Assembly (NCBI GenBank): GCA_015499985.1
Contig: JAAAUF010000027.1
Location: 328 to 64,327, forward strand
Source: Haplosporangium gracile
Taxonomy: Eukaryota > Mortierellomycota > Mortierellomycetes > Mortierellales > Mortierellaceae
Length of the DNA stretch: 64,000 bases
Reading direction: 5' to 3'
Positions within the stretch are counted from its first letter, which is position 1, and each line of letters opens with the position of its first letter. This document shows, in pieces, positions 36,368 to 47,501 of this stretch. The notes under the pieces were generated by a model. The model was given only the letters and a program-made list of their open reading frames with translations. It was not told the DNA's origin and made no database searches. The position numbers and the translations under genes were made by a program.

Positions 36368-37885
36368 TTAGTCGAAATCAACTGGCCAGTAGTCTACATT
36401 AGTCTCATAAATCATCTGTGCCAACTCATCTTGGATACCGTCATCTTCAGAAAGCGTCCCATCCATCTTCTTAAGCGACGTCCAATTCTCCAGCATCCAC
36501 CAGACATCCTCTGCTGCCATACTTTGCCCAGTGTAGTGAAAACTAACGTCTGTAAGGCGCTTGAGTGTCGACAAGTGAGAGAGCCCCGCACCCAGTCGCA
36601 ATTGAATTGCCCCTTTTTGCTTTAGTATATCCCGTACTGCTGCAGGATATGCCATAAGGGGTTCTTGATCTAAATGCAGCTCTCTCAGTTGATCCAGTTT
36701 CGAAAGTTGTTTGAACACAAGTTCGTCTGTTCTTGTGTCGTCGATATCTCTGAAAACCTGCAACTTGAGATATCGCAATCCAGAGCACACCCAGCCGCTA
36801 CATGTCAAGCTCCCACTCTTGAGGTCCGCGACATAGATATAAGGGGCTTGCAATTCCTCCAGGTGAACGCACTCTGACAGGACCGTAAGAGTCATCAGAC
36901 TCGAAAAGGAGGTGCAATCTCGGACATGCAGACTTCGAAGTGTCGCAAACTGGTGTTTCTGTAGGCGGGCAAAGCACAGGTCTTTGAACTGATAACTGTC
37001 AGACCGAAACTGCTTCAAAGGCGGCAGGACGCTGATAATGTCGGCCCACTCGTCGTCGGGCCCGGAGCGATGTAACACAGCAAAAGACTCGAGGAGTGGC
37101 CACGTCTTTTCGGCGAGCGCTGCAATCAAGTCGTCGGTCGGAAAGTATTGGTCATACACGCTCCATTCCAGCGCCACCAAGTTAGGAGCGTTCTTCATCC
37201 ATTCCAGGTAATCGTCCACGGCCATTGCTGTGTTGCGAAAATAACTACTATACGTCATAGTCAGGCGCTTGAGGCAAGGAAACATCAGGGTTGAGAGGGA
37301 ATTGCAGCAGTCGATTTCACGAACGTCCAGGTGAAGTTCCTCAAAACCCAAACACGCTCGCCAGAAAGGGTCCACCAGATCAGAGAATACCCCAAAACTC
37401 TGGACTTTGAGCCGCTTGGGGGCCTGCAAGGAAGCAAAGATAATATTCCAGACTGCGGAGGACACGGGAAATTTGCCACAATACAGTGCCAGATCCTGAA
37501 CTTGTGGATTTAGGCCAATGAGCTGACGGACGCGACGGTCCCAGTCCTCGGTCAAAACGGTGTAGGTCGGATGGCTTCTGTTCCCAGATAAAGAATAGTT
37601 GATCGTTATGTCGCGGACGTTCGGGAAGCGGATGGAGCAGTATTCTTGGGGGACGGCACAGCGAAATTCGAGCTGATGAATACGATGCGCATTTTCCTCG
37701 ATCTTGGTCGCACTGAGCAAAAGTCGTCCTGTTCTCGAAGGAAGATGGAGCAGCCTCCAGAGAAGGTGGTTGAGGGCATTGTAGAGATGCCAACAGGTGC
37801 GGATGGCGGACTTGATGGTGTACTTGTCGAGGTGAATTCCGACGAGTGCAATGACTTCTTCTGGGAGGTCGGTAATTCGTGCCAT
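36368..37885 (-). CDS. F-box/LRR protein (intact)
   Basis: A single exon of 505 residues. The N-terminus MARITDLPEEVIALVGIHLD followed by CWHLYNALNHLLW is a short F-box of the fungal type, expected to bind Skp1 and recruit targets to an SCF ubiquitin ligase. The rest consists of irregular leucine-rich repeats (for example FEELHLDVREID, LRSLHVRDCTSF, LRYLKLQVFRD, LRELHLDQEP). ATG 37885 is followed at once by the F-box and is preceded by a leader that is CT-rich on the minus strand. Close relatives in the window are the gene at 60280-61854 (MAYITDLPEEIIT) and the fragment at 38153-38383. The target is unknown. Confidence 0.85.
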   Translation of the reverse strand: MARITDLPEEVIALVGIHLDKYTIKSAIRTCWHLYNALNHLLWRLLHLPSRTGRLLLSATKIEENAHRIHQLEFRCAVPQEYCSIRFPNVRDITINYSLSGNRSHPTYTVLTEDWDRRVRQLIGLNPQVQDLALYCGKFPVSSAVWNIIFASLQAPKRLKVQSFGVFSDLVDPFWRACLGFEELHLDVREIDCCNSLSTLMFPCLKRLTMTYSSYFRNTAMAVDDYLEWMKNAPNLVALEWSVYDQYFPTDDLIAALAEKTWPLLESFAVLHRSGPDDEWADIISVLPPLKQFRSDSYQFKDLCFARLQKHQFATLRSLHVRDCTSFSSLMTLTVLSECVHLEELQAPYIYVADLKSGSLTCSGWVCSGLRYLKLQVFRDIDDTRTDELVFKQLSKLDQLRELHLDQEPLMAYPAAVRDILKQKGAIQLRLGAGLSHLSTLKRLTDVSFHYTGQSMAAEDVWWMLENWTSLKKMDGTLSEDDGIQDELAQMIYETNVDYWPVDFD

Positions 37886-38152
37886 GGAGAAGGTGAGGGT
37901 GAGAAAAGGAGGAGTTGACGAACAAAGGAAAGGTACAAAAACAGAGAAACAAAATTATAGCAAAACGCGGCGTGCTTTTATATTTTGCATAGCTGAGATT
38001 GAAAATTGACACTCAAGCGGTATTGTGGAGGAAGACCCGCAGTTTGCCACCACCCATTTCGATAACTGCGGTCATTCATATCCTCTCTTTGCAATGTCCA
38101 AATAAAATGTCAATCTGATCATTCAAATCAGTTTCAACTGCAACTCTGGGCT

Positions 38153-38383
38153 TTTTATTCATATTTTGGAATACTAAAGCGTGTCTTGAGACTGCGGACT
38201 CGATGAGCGTTTTTACCTCGATCTTGGACGCATTGGGAAAAGTCGTCCTCGTTGGGGAGGAAGGGCGAGCTGTTCTCAGATAATATGGCTGAGCGCGTTG
38301 TGAAAGTGCCAGCATGTGTGAATGCCCAGATGGATCCCAATATATGGAATGATCTCTTCCGGAAGATCGTCGATCCGCGCCAT
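38153..38383 (-). pseudogene. Truncated N-terminal F-box fragment
   Basis: The minus strand from ATG 38383 reads MARIDDLPEEIIPYIGIHLG, then HTCWHFHNALSHII and a TGA. It aligns with the start of the gene at 37885 but lacks about ten residues after GIHL. Further stops and a frame change follow. The match fades near 38153, so this is a 5' piece of a duplicated F-box gene. It lies less than 0.5 kb upstream of the intact copy and in the same orientation. Confidence 0.75.
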
Positions 38384-38510
38384 GGTACAAGGAGGAGGTG
38401 TGGTGGTGAGTTATGAAGGAAGAGAAAGAAAAAAAAAAGAAAACAGCAGCATGTGTTTGTGCTTTCGAAAATCAAAACGAGGGGTTAATAGGAGGCCGAG
38501 TTGAAATAAA

Positions 38511-39362
38511 ATGAACGAGGAGAGAACCCCTGGCGCAGTCAATCTCTCTGAAAGGCATCATTGGCACCTCTCGGGCAGCTACCATCCAGGCACCATCACT
38601 AGAAGAAAAACAAGTTTCACTTTACCTGATCAGAGAATTGTTGGAGTCCAGGTACCATCACTATGTCAGACGTGCTGGTTTAAGGGATCACCTGGATCTT
38701 ATCAAAGTGGTGTGGTTGCTGAATTTGTCCACTGTGGCGTTGAAAATGATGAGAGCAAAGAGCAATGGGATGGCGAGACACTTCGCCTACTTTTTTGTCT
38801 TTTCCCTCCTTTGAATCCGAGAGTATTCGACGGACGGTTCTGTCAATTAAAGGAACTGCAGTTTCTTTCTTTCACCGGATACGAAGAGGAACGGTTGATG
38901 CTGACGTGGATACTATCAACAATACGCCGCGAGCCCCAAACTCTAGGCGACGAGGCAATTTCAGAGCCGGGTCACTTTGGTATATTTGGCGACGATGATT
39001 TTCTTTTAGAAAGCTCAACGGCAACTACTACCTTACATCCACCCTGTCGACTGAGCAAGCTGTCATTTTCATCATATGGTTTGGACGGTGCCCTTTGGTT
39101 ACAACTTGTCCGATCAATCGACATCGTACCACTGAGAGAGTTCAAGCTCGATTGGTGCCGAACTTTCACCAACGAACATCTAAGCGAATTGCTGAGTAGA
39201 TGTACCTCGGTCAAGAATGCAGCCTTATTCCCTGCACCCCCTACAAACTCCTCGAAGTCACCATCTTTACGTCTGCTTCCAGATCCATGCGCCCTACAAG
39301 ATCTCAAGAATCGAGAGCATCAGCACCTGAGCATCACTCTCGTTGGTAGAACATGGCGTTGA
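38511..39362 (+). CDS. Hypothetical protein with LRR-like C-terminal half
   Basis: A single exon of 283 codons from ATG 38511. The first third has no recognisable domain. The second half has leucine-rich segments of the fungal F-box/LRR type (FCQLKELQFLSFTGYEEE, CRLSKLSFSSYGLDG, PLREFKLDWCRTFTNEHLSE). No F-box is seen. It may be the 3' part of an old F-box/LRR gene now read from a new start, or a stand-alone LRR protein. AATAAA 50 bases after the stop supports a real transcript. It faces away from the F-box fragment at 38383. Confidence 0.55.
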   Translation: MNEERTPGAVNLSERHHWHLSGSYHPGTITRRKTSFTLPDQRIVGVQVPSLCQTCWFKGSPGSYQSGVVAEFVHCGVENDESKEQWDGETLRLLFCLFPPLNPRVFDGRFCQLKELQFLSFTGYEEERLMLTWILSTIRREPQTLGDEAISEPGHFGIFGDDDFLLESSTATTTLHPPCRLSKLSFSSYGLDGALWLQLVRSIDIVPLREFKLDWCRTFTNEHLSELLSRCTSVKNAALFPAPPTNSSKSPSLRLLPDPCALQDLKNREHQHLSITLVGRTWR

Positions 39363-39411
39363 CTGGGTCAAGTTTACTTTTTCAACATAGCAACATCTTC
39401 CTTTCTTTGTC

Positions 39412-39417
39412 AATAAA
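39412..39417 (+). terminator. Poly(A) signal AATAAA
   Basis: AATAAA lies 50 bases after the stop at 39362 and is followed by an A run. The remaining bases up to 39852 form the shared 3' flank with the convergent SMCR8-like gene and show no gene. Confidence 0.55.
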
Positions 39418-39852
39418 CGCTTAAAAAAAAAGTTTAGAAGTTGAATAGCGCAACACAAGCTGACGGCTCAAAAAACAATGAACGAGAGCAGGCAGCCCGA
39501 GCAGTAACGATCACAATCTAGGCGCCAGAAGCATTTGGTACCCTAGCAAGCGACAAAGATGGTCGCAAGACTCACTCTCCACCTAAAATTTTTCGACAAC
39601 GTCGAGACTTCCTTCGGACTGTGCTTCGTGCGAGAGCCAATGTATGCTCATGTACGACTATAGAGCATGAACACGCTGAGTTTTTTTTTTCTTTTTGAAA
39701 GATAGTTTGTATGGTACATTTGGTATGCAAAGCAACACCTTGCTCGAAAAAATAGAGTACATAAAAAGCGCGAAAAAACTACGACTATTAAGGAAGAACA
39801 CAAATAATCACATCAGCTAAACCAACAACTCACAAAAAATAACAACAGAAAT

Positions 39853-42800
39853 CTACAGCTCGCCAGACACGGGTACTTTGGGATCCTTGCTCCGCTCATA
39901 CTCATCCACCATTGTCGCCAAGTACTAATCGATCGTCAAACGCAACAAAAAGCAACACGTGTTAGTATTCTAATCGTAACAATGCACATACCTGCCTACA
40001 ATAGAATAAAAAGAATCAGAGAAGAGACGTAACTTACCACAACAATAGACCAGTCATCAGTTCCAGAGACGCCACCAACCATGTCTCTGACCACAGCCTC
40101 CTCCTCCTCAGTTAAAGTCACTGTATCCTTCTCCTTCTCCTTGGCCACTGCCAACTTTTCCATCTCCTTGGCACTGATCTGCGGAGGTTTGCCCTTGCCC
40201 ATATTATTCGCCATGGCCGCAATCGCAGATGCCGCAGTGGGAGAATCAAGTGACCGCCGTCCAAAAGATTCTAGCGACTGTCGGTGATTAAGATGGGGTC
40301 CACTGATGCTGCCACGACTATACATGAAGCCTGGTGATCCGATGTCCATGCTCCCGAAATTCTCCATCGATGTCTCGTATTCGGTCGCGCTCTCTCTTCC
40401 AAGGTCACGTCGTCGGTCATACTCACTGTCATCTACCTCTGAACGAGTCTCTGTAGCCTCCACGCCACTGTTAAGCCCGAATCCCTTCAACGTAGGTCCG
40501 CTTCCAGAAATCGAATCCAGGCGCCGCCGGTGATGAGCCGCAGCTGGCGATACAAACGTGGGGGAGGTGATCCTTGACGCGTTGGCTGAGGAAACACGAC
40601 TGCTGCTGTTACTGTTGATAAGTATCGCCGTGGTGGCTGTGGTCGGTGTAGATCGAGAGATAATCCTTGTTGGTTCCTGGGCTGCAATCTCTTCTAGTGT
40701 CAATGGGACCTCCAGCGGGACTTCTGGTGGGACAATAGTCTTGGAGAGACTAGTCAAATCAACGCTCGACTGCGACTGCATAAGTGAAAGAGTCCGGACA
40801 GTCAGAGCAGAAATGGTGCTTGCAGGTGCCGATTTAGGTGGCGGTCGTGCAGGGGTTGCGGGTTCAGGATCAGGGTCGCATGGCTGCGGTGGCAATGGAC
40901 GCGGCGGCAATGGCTTGTCTTCCTGTCCATGATCCTCATTCAAGTCATCCGATGTAGAATCTTGATCGCCCTCGCTCATATCCCTCATGTTTCCGCCAGC
41001 ACTGCCATGGGCCCCCAATTGTTCGTCGCCGTCATAGATCCTGCTTCGCCTCTTCCGCTTTGACTTGAACCAGGCTTTGGCCTTTGCTCTGGTAGAACCG
41101 CGGCGCTTGACATCTTTGTGATGATTAGAGTCTGACAACTCACGACTGTTCCTAGGACTTCGTTGCACATCTGCACTCAGACGACCGATGCTTTTGACTG
41201 ACGTATCCAGCTGACCTGTGGTCTCCAAGGGTGGAGTGATAGGACTGGTCACTGTGGCGGAAGGTACAGATCGACCAAACGACATGGCGCGAAATGTGCC
41301 AGCGAGACTACGGAACGTTGCCGAAGTCGTGGGTGAGGCAGCAGAGGGTGACTTTGTTGAAACGTCGCTTTTTGTCATTGATTTGGCGCCGTCTCGCTCC
41401 GGGGGGTTACGATCGTGATCGTTGATGTGGCTCACATGTCGGTGCAGTGACAGAGGTCGCTTGGGTTTCAGCTTCCGCAGTGCTGAAGAGCTCTTCGTTA
41501 CAGTTGAATTAGAGTCATGAAGCTTAGAAGTATGCGTGGCATCATCCTCCACTCCTGCAGGCTGCAAGCCATCAAAGTCGTCCGCTTGGTCTCCCAAATA
41601 CTCCATACGGTCCTTCTCGTCATTGATGGCCGACTTCTCAAACATGTTACGTTGGCGAAAAGAGTCTGAATCACTGCTGCTGGAGGCAGCTGCCTTCCCC
41701 TGGCCCACTTCATACGCGTCATACGTCGCCTTCCGATCTCTCTCTTTATCCCGTTCTCGATCGCGCTCCTTCTCCCGCTCCTTGGATTCTCTGTTGCGAC
41801 CGGGACTGGTATGATGACTGGACGGGTTCCGTGCTCGCCTAGGACTGGAGAATCCACTACTGTTTCGTTTCCTACGCCCGTTGCTCCCTGAGACACCGTC
41901 CATATGGGCATTCGAGTCGGAGCGCCCAAAAGCCGCGAGAGCAGGATCAATCATCGCCGCACTCTTGGCGCTCCAATAGTCGAACCACTTTTTCCACTTG
42001 CGCATGCCCTGAGAGGTGGTATATTGCATCGGCCCTCCGCTCTGACTCGACTCGTCTCCTGAAAACTCGGGTCGCCCGCGCTGATGGTTCCTGCTGCTCC
42101 GCTCATAGTAGTGACTCTCTGCAAGGTCGCGCCTGAAACCCCTCCGACCCTGACCATTTCCTGAAAACGACTTCTCCATATCCGACGAGTCGTGAGACGA
42201 AAACGCCTCGTTGGCGATACCCGAGTGCCTATAAAGTACAGTGGCACCGAGGTTCGTTGCCGATAGGTATGCCGAGGAGTTTTTCCGGATTCCTCGAGAA
42301 AGTCCGTTGCTCTTGGGTGTCACCGGCAAAGGCCGTGAGCTCCGAAAGTTGCTCTGATAAGAAAACGCTTCCCCATCGTCAGAAGCTCCGCTCGAATAGA
42401 AAGAATGCACCCCAGGCGGTGCGAGGAGCCCTCCTTGGTACAGCCTTCCTTGAAAGACGAGATGGTAATAGAGGAACGACTTCAACAGGATATCGAAAAA
42501 CTTGCCCTCGACAAACGCCATGAAGGAAGCATCCTCCGAGAACAGCGCCATGTTGCGAAAGATTGACTCCAGCAAGATCCCATCGGTGTACTGTCGTCCG
42601 TTAACCCATGTGAGAGTGTCACAGTCTACCACGCAAATGTCAGCCTCCATGAATTTTGGGTCAATTTTGCTCGAGTCCACGCCAACGATGAAGAACTTCT
42701 CCATATCTTCCACCTGTAACAACCCATATCCCTGGTACCACGGAATGATCCGCCGTTGCTGTTCCATCAACTGCTCCTCCCTCGTTGGATACCCTGCATG

Positions 42801-45800
42801 AGGAAGAAAAGTCGCCAAGACAATAACTAAGGACCGGACCTTCTGCTCACACTCAGACGACCCCATGATGCAGACTTTTTGCCCACTGAGAAGCGCAAAC
42901 ACAAGATGCTTGGCCAAAGTCGCGTCCTTCTGAAGTGTGTCGAGGACCAAAGTCGGACATGATGTTACCGGTATTGCTGCTGATCCGATCAAGCCCATGC
43001 TGGTTCCGCTCTGTGCCGAGTATCTGTGTTGCGATCGCCCTAGGTTCCCACCCATTGACGACTCCCCTTGGGACACTCCTGCACCAAATGCCCAGGGAGC
43101 CTGCTCTCCAGCACCGTCTGGGTGCGCCGCTGTGCCCTTGGCGTGATGTAATGTCTGCTGCTCCTGATGCCACTCCACGACTCGTGCGGACCGGTCAAGC
43201 GGTGTTACGACAAACGTTTCCCGAGTAAGTGTATCGTTATGAGTGGCCATCCCTGTTGCTGCAGTGAAAAAAGACGCAGCATCGTCCAGGGAGTCATATC
43301 CAGTTTGCTCGTCGTCCGCGTCATCCGCATACACTGGCTGGCTTGGTTGAGGCTCTCCTACTACATTGTCGTCCTGCACCAACGCCGAAGGTTCAGGTAT
43401 CTGAGCTTGCAGAACTTGTTGCGTCGGTATTCCGTCATCTGATTGTGCGCCTGCAGTTGATATCCCTCGTAATAATTTCACTAACGGCACTGGTGCTTCT
43501 TCATGTTGCGTTGGACGTGCCGTTGCCCTGTTGAAGTGAAATTAATTGTTAGTCAAACAGTATTAAGCTGTTCGTACACAGGCACATCGAAGTAAATGCA
43601 AATGTGACGCACCTGTTGAACTCTGGATTCCGAAAGTTGATCATGAACCTAAAAGTGCACAATTAATATGTGTGTGAATTTTGATGCCAAATATTAATTG
43701 TGATATCCATCCTGAAACAAAACTGCATTAAGTACATACTTTTGTCCTATCGTCAGAGCAGTCGCGGTAGGATCTACATTGTGGCAGGAGATACAGAAAG
43801 GATGTCAGATACACTAGGGTGCAACTATCAAACGATTAAAACAACCCTTCTGACCTACTTACGCATACGCTTCAGATTGTCGGCAGCTTGGCCAAGGAAT
43901 GGAGCATCCGCCTGAAACTCCTTGAGGATATCCTTGATCTTCTTGATGCCCAAGTGGAATTGGATCGACGAATTCCAGACCATGGTCGCGACACAAAGTT
44001 CTCGAAGCGGTCTGAATACGACCTCATCACGAAATATGGGGTACAGCGTCGTCACGTACTGTGCTTCATACTCTGGTGTCTCGTACATTATCGAGTCATA
44101 GTCCGAGACAACAGAGTTCTTCCTGGACTGTTCCTGTTGAAGACCAAGAAGGTGAGGCAAAGGCGCAGATAGACTCTCGCCCATCGTCCCTGAAGCATCC
44201 AGAATTCGTGATGGACCAAGGACGCTCGAAGTAGAATTTTTGTGCCGAATCCTGGGTCCTGGTCGTGATGTTGCTCCCAAAAATAACGAGGGGTCTACTG
44301 CACCGGACCGACTTGCTGCCAGCATCGCAAGGTTTTCTGACGAGTTCATAGGCGAGAGGTCGGAAAGTGGCGCCACTGACTGTGGCCCATCATGTCCATC
44401 ATCCGCGTGTCCCAATAATGGTTGTCCGTCGATAGAATAGTGTTCGAGTGTGCTAATAATGAGGGTTGCTGTCTCGATGGCATCCTTGATCGACTCCAGG
44501 TCATCCTTTTGTTGCTCCGTCATCCCTGGCCCTTCAGACTTTCCTGTCAACTCTGACAGCTCTGGCGACGAAGGCGTAAGGGTATTTTGACTAACTGCTG
44601 ATGTCAGAGTCTCTTTGGGCGGAGAAGAGTTCGCAGATTCAGAGTGTCCTGGAGCATCGGACGGCGATTCTGAGAGGAGGTTGTTGGTGTAGTTCAAATC
44701 CCGCAGCCTCTTTGTAAGGTCCTGCCTGAATAACGTGTAGTTTCCAGTCTTGAAGTAAAGAGCCGCCTTCCTGAATTTCTGTCTCATCTCCTCATATTGC
44801 GATAGAATTTTGTGCGGGTCTCGCGTGATGTATGACATGCAAAATGGTCGCACAAAGCCTCGTGCGTTGATGTCGAAAAGTGTAAAATGGTGGACCTATG
44901 GACCAGCGAGTGATGATTTTTGGAGGAGGTCAATGACCCACGAAGAGTGAGGGACATGTTGTCGATATCGATTTCCTGAATGGTGCCAAGCGGTTGACTT
45001 ACATATGCCCAGTAGCCCTTTTCGACGTCGCTAACATGGACCTCAATATCTTCTGGAATGTGAAATCCCCCCGATCTAAGGAGCAAAAACATCGATGTAC
45101 AATGACAACATAAGTGTTAGCAACCAGAAGCACCCAGAGAAAAGGAAAGAAGGAATGAATATTCTTCTGCAGCCCCCTCCTTGTAGCCTCTCCTTGTAAC
45201 CCCTGGATATCCTCGGCAATGATGAAAAACAAAAGTAAGCAAGATTGAACCAAGAGGCAGACATTCAGTCTTCCTGCATACAAAAAAATGGACGACTTAC
45301 GATTCTCTCTGCTGCTGGTCGACTGAAGTAATCCGGAGTACAAACTCGTGTACGTCAAAGAGGTCCTTGTTATCGTTTTCCTGACTGCCGTTTCCGTCGG
45401 GACTCAGGGTCGAGTTGCTGGTTTCAGAATAATCGTGTGAATGCTTTCCAGAAGACTCCTGTGACCGCTGCTTGTGTGAAGAATACGAGTCGCGAGTCAG
45501 GTCCACGATATTATCTGGGATGGTCATCACCGCACGGGGACCCTCCAGCTCTGAAAACTCGGAGATGAGGACAAAATCGGGTAGATTGGCACCCTTCTTG
45601 GCGAGCCACCAGCAACCCGTGGGTGGGTCCATACTCATGACCGACTTTTGTTGCTCCTTTTGCTGCTGCTGTCCTTTGAATCCAAGACCTGCCCCATCCA
45701 ACGTTGACTGTCCTTTGAGACCATGAGCAAGTGAATTCAAAGTAGCGCCCTTGCCAGAGACGTATCGACCTGCTGAACCCATCATGGGCGAGCTTGTTTC

Positions 45801-46094
45801 AGAAAGAGACCCCACACCAGGTGTACGCTGGTGAAGGCGTGAGCCCGTCGAGACGGGGAATGGGCTTGTGTTAGCTGTTTCAAAGTGCGGAGTGGGCGAA
45901 GCAGAGTCTATCTGCGAGGTCGACGCGGATCTTGGGAGCTGTGCTGGGTTGGGCAAGGACGGTTGTCGTTTGGTTACTGCTGAAGTTGTAACAGAGAGTG
46001 GTGAACTTGCGGGAGGCGGGGAGGCCATGGCTGAGGAGTCGAGGTCTTCATAGTTGTTGTCGAGTGCTTCAGGGAATGCTGTCCAGTTGAACAT
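39853..46094 (-). CDS. SMCR8: SMCR8-like DENN (folliculin/SMCR8 class) protein
   Basis: Exons 45301-46094, 45003-45075, 43863-44895, 43740-43773, 43613-43648, 40038-43527 and 39853-39924 join in frame to 1843 residues. In animals SMCR8 partners with C9orf72 as a GTPase-activating complex for small GTPases in autophagy and lysosome control. Evidence is order and motifs: a longin start near 165-190 (DFVLISEFSELEGPRAVMTI), VHHFTLFDINARGFVRPFCM near 290, which is almost the SMCR8 motif, FKTGNYTLFRQDLTKRLRDL as in SMCR8, and a C-terminal DENN part (LVFALLSGQKVCIMGSSECE, then LVIVLATFLPHAG). A very long Ser/Arg-rich insert fills the C-terminal half, and the protein is about twice the length of human SMCR8. 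Exons 4 and 5 are only 34 and 36 bases. The start at MFNWTAFPEAL is chosen, and an in-frame ATG 27 codons upstream is possible. Confidence 0.87.
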
Positions 46095-47501
46095 TGTCTT
46101 GCGAAGAGATCGTGCTTGTTGATGCTGTTTTTGGTGGCGAGGGGAGAAAGGATCGAAGAGAAGGAGTCTCACCAATGAAGCGTGGGAATGTCAGCCGAGT
46201 GTGGTTACTCAATGTTTGTAGCGACCTGTCTTCTTTTAGCTGGATTCTGCACTGAGTGATGGACAAGAGGAGATGAAAGAAGTGAGAGGTAGGCGGGAAC
46301 TGTGTACAGGATGCGTTGGCGTAGAAAGAGGGTGATGTGGGGAAGCAGAGAGTATGGGGGCGTGTTCTGGTGCGACAACAGAGTGAAAGAGTGAGAGAAA
46401 GGGCTATGCCAACATGGCCTCGCAAGTTGGTGGCCACTCCTGCACGCGGGGGAAAAGTACAAGTGTGTGTGTGTGTAAAGAAAGCTTGTTGATTGGAGGT
46501 TGAAAAAAGAGGATGAGGTGGTGGATGAAGGCAAGAGGGACAGAAGGATGATCGCAAGGAGGTTGATGATGCCGGGGAGCCGTATGGAGACCAAAGCGAC
46601 AGAAGGGGAACGGGAGGGGTGACAAGAGGTGGATGAGAAGTGTGAAAAGAGAACACAGGGCACAGATGGACTTGCAACCTTGCACAAGAGTCTCTGTTAG
46701 GGGCCAGTAAAATGATCACATGACCGATGGGTATGGTATCAACTGATGAAAAATAAAAATGAAAATGAACAAAAAGTATTCTTGAGGACGGCCGTCTACT
46801 CAGCTTGGCGCCTTTTGTCAATGACCTTATCGGTCTCACTTCATCATTGAGCAGCGAAACTGTAGCAAACAACCTCCGAGAGTTCACTCACCAAGGACTA
46901 CATGATAAATCATTCATCGACCAGCCTTTACAAACCGTCACCATATACACTGGGGTTGAGATGAAAGAAGGATTCTTTCACATTTTTGAAAAGCGAACAG
47001 AATTATTAGATGATTCCAGACCCTATTCAAGGATGGTCTTTACCAGTTTCAGATCCCTTAGCACTAATTAGCATCAATCAAACAACGAAACGTGGCGCTT
47101 GCCGTCACGCCTCAATGATGCCAAGAGTTCTCTTCTTGCGCTCTCTCAATGAACACAATACAGCGAATAAAAATGAGGCTGTGTGTCATTTCCTTCTCTT
47201 CTTGGTGGTGGCCGGTGCGACTCCAAATCTCCAAAACGGGATTGGATGACTATTTTTTCTACTTTCGACTTTCTGCTTTTCCTTCTTTCTGCTTTTCCTT
47301 CTTTCTGCTTTTCTTTCTTTCTGCTTTTCCTTCTTTCGACTTCCATGCTCCTTGAAAAAAGTATTTGAAAATCCCGACTCTTTCATCTTTCCTTACTTTA
47401 CCAATTCTCTCAACAAGCACTTCCCTTGCAGGCTCATTAAGGACATATTAAAAACAACTCAACCCAACAACAGCCACCACCCGACCAAACCAACAAAAAA
47501 A
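46095..47501. promoter_or_regulatory. Divergent promoter region of SMCR8-like gene and truncated family gene
   Basis: The plus strand from 46100 to 46700 is purine-rich, so it is CT-rich for the minus gene, with a (GT) run near 46463-46476. A long minus-strand frame there (46069-46887) is low-complexity leader sequence, not a gene. The rest holds a minisatellite (listed separately) and CT- and then CAAC-rich leader sequence before ATG 47502. Confidence 0.45.
47271..47334 (+). repeat. 16-base minisatellite, four copies
   Basis: TTCTGCTTTTCCTTCT is repeated four times, at 47271, 47287, 47303 and 47319. The third copy has one C-to-T change, and the start of a fifth copy follows. It lies in the pyrimidine-rich leader region about 170 bases before ATG 47502. 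Confidence 0.9.

Noticed and set aside
46069..46887. Minus-strand frame of 272 codons upstream of the SMCR8-like start
   Set aside because: It is Ser/Pro/Leu low-complexity sequence made by the CT-rich leader. It overlaps the chosen start in another frame and has no domain.
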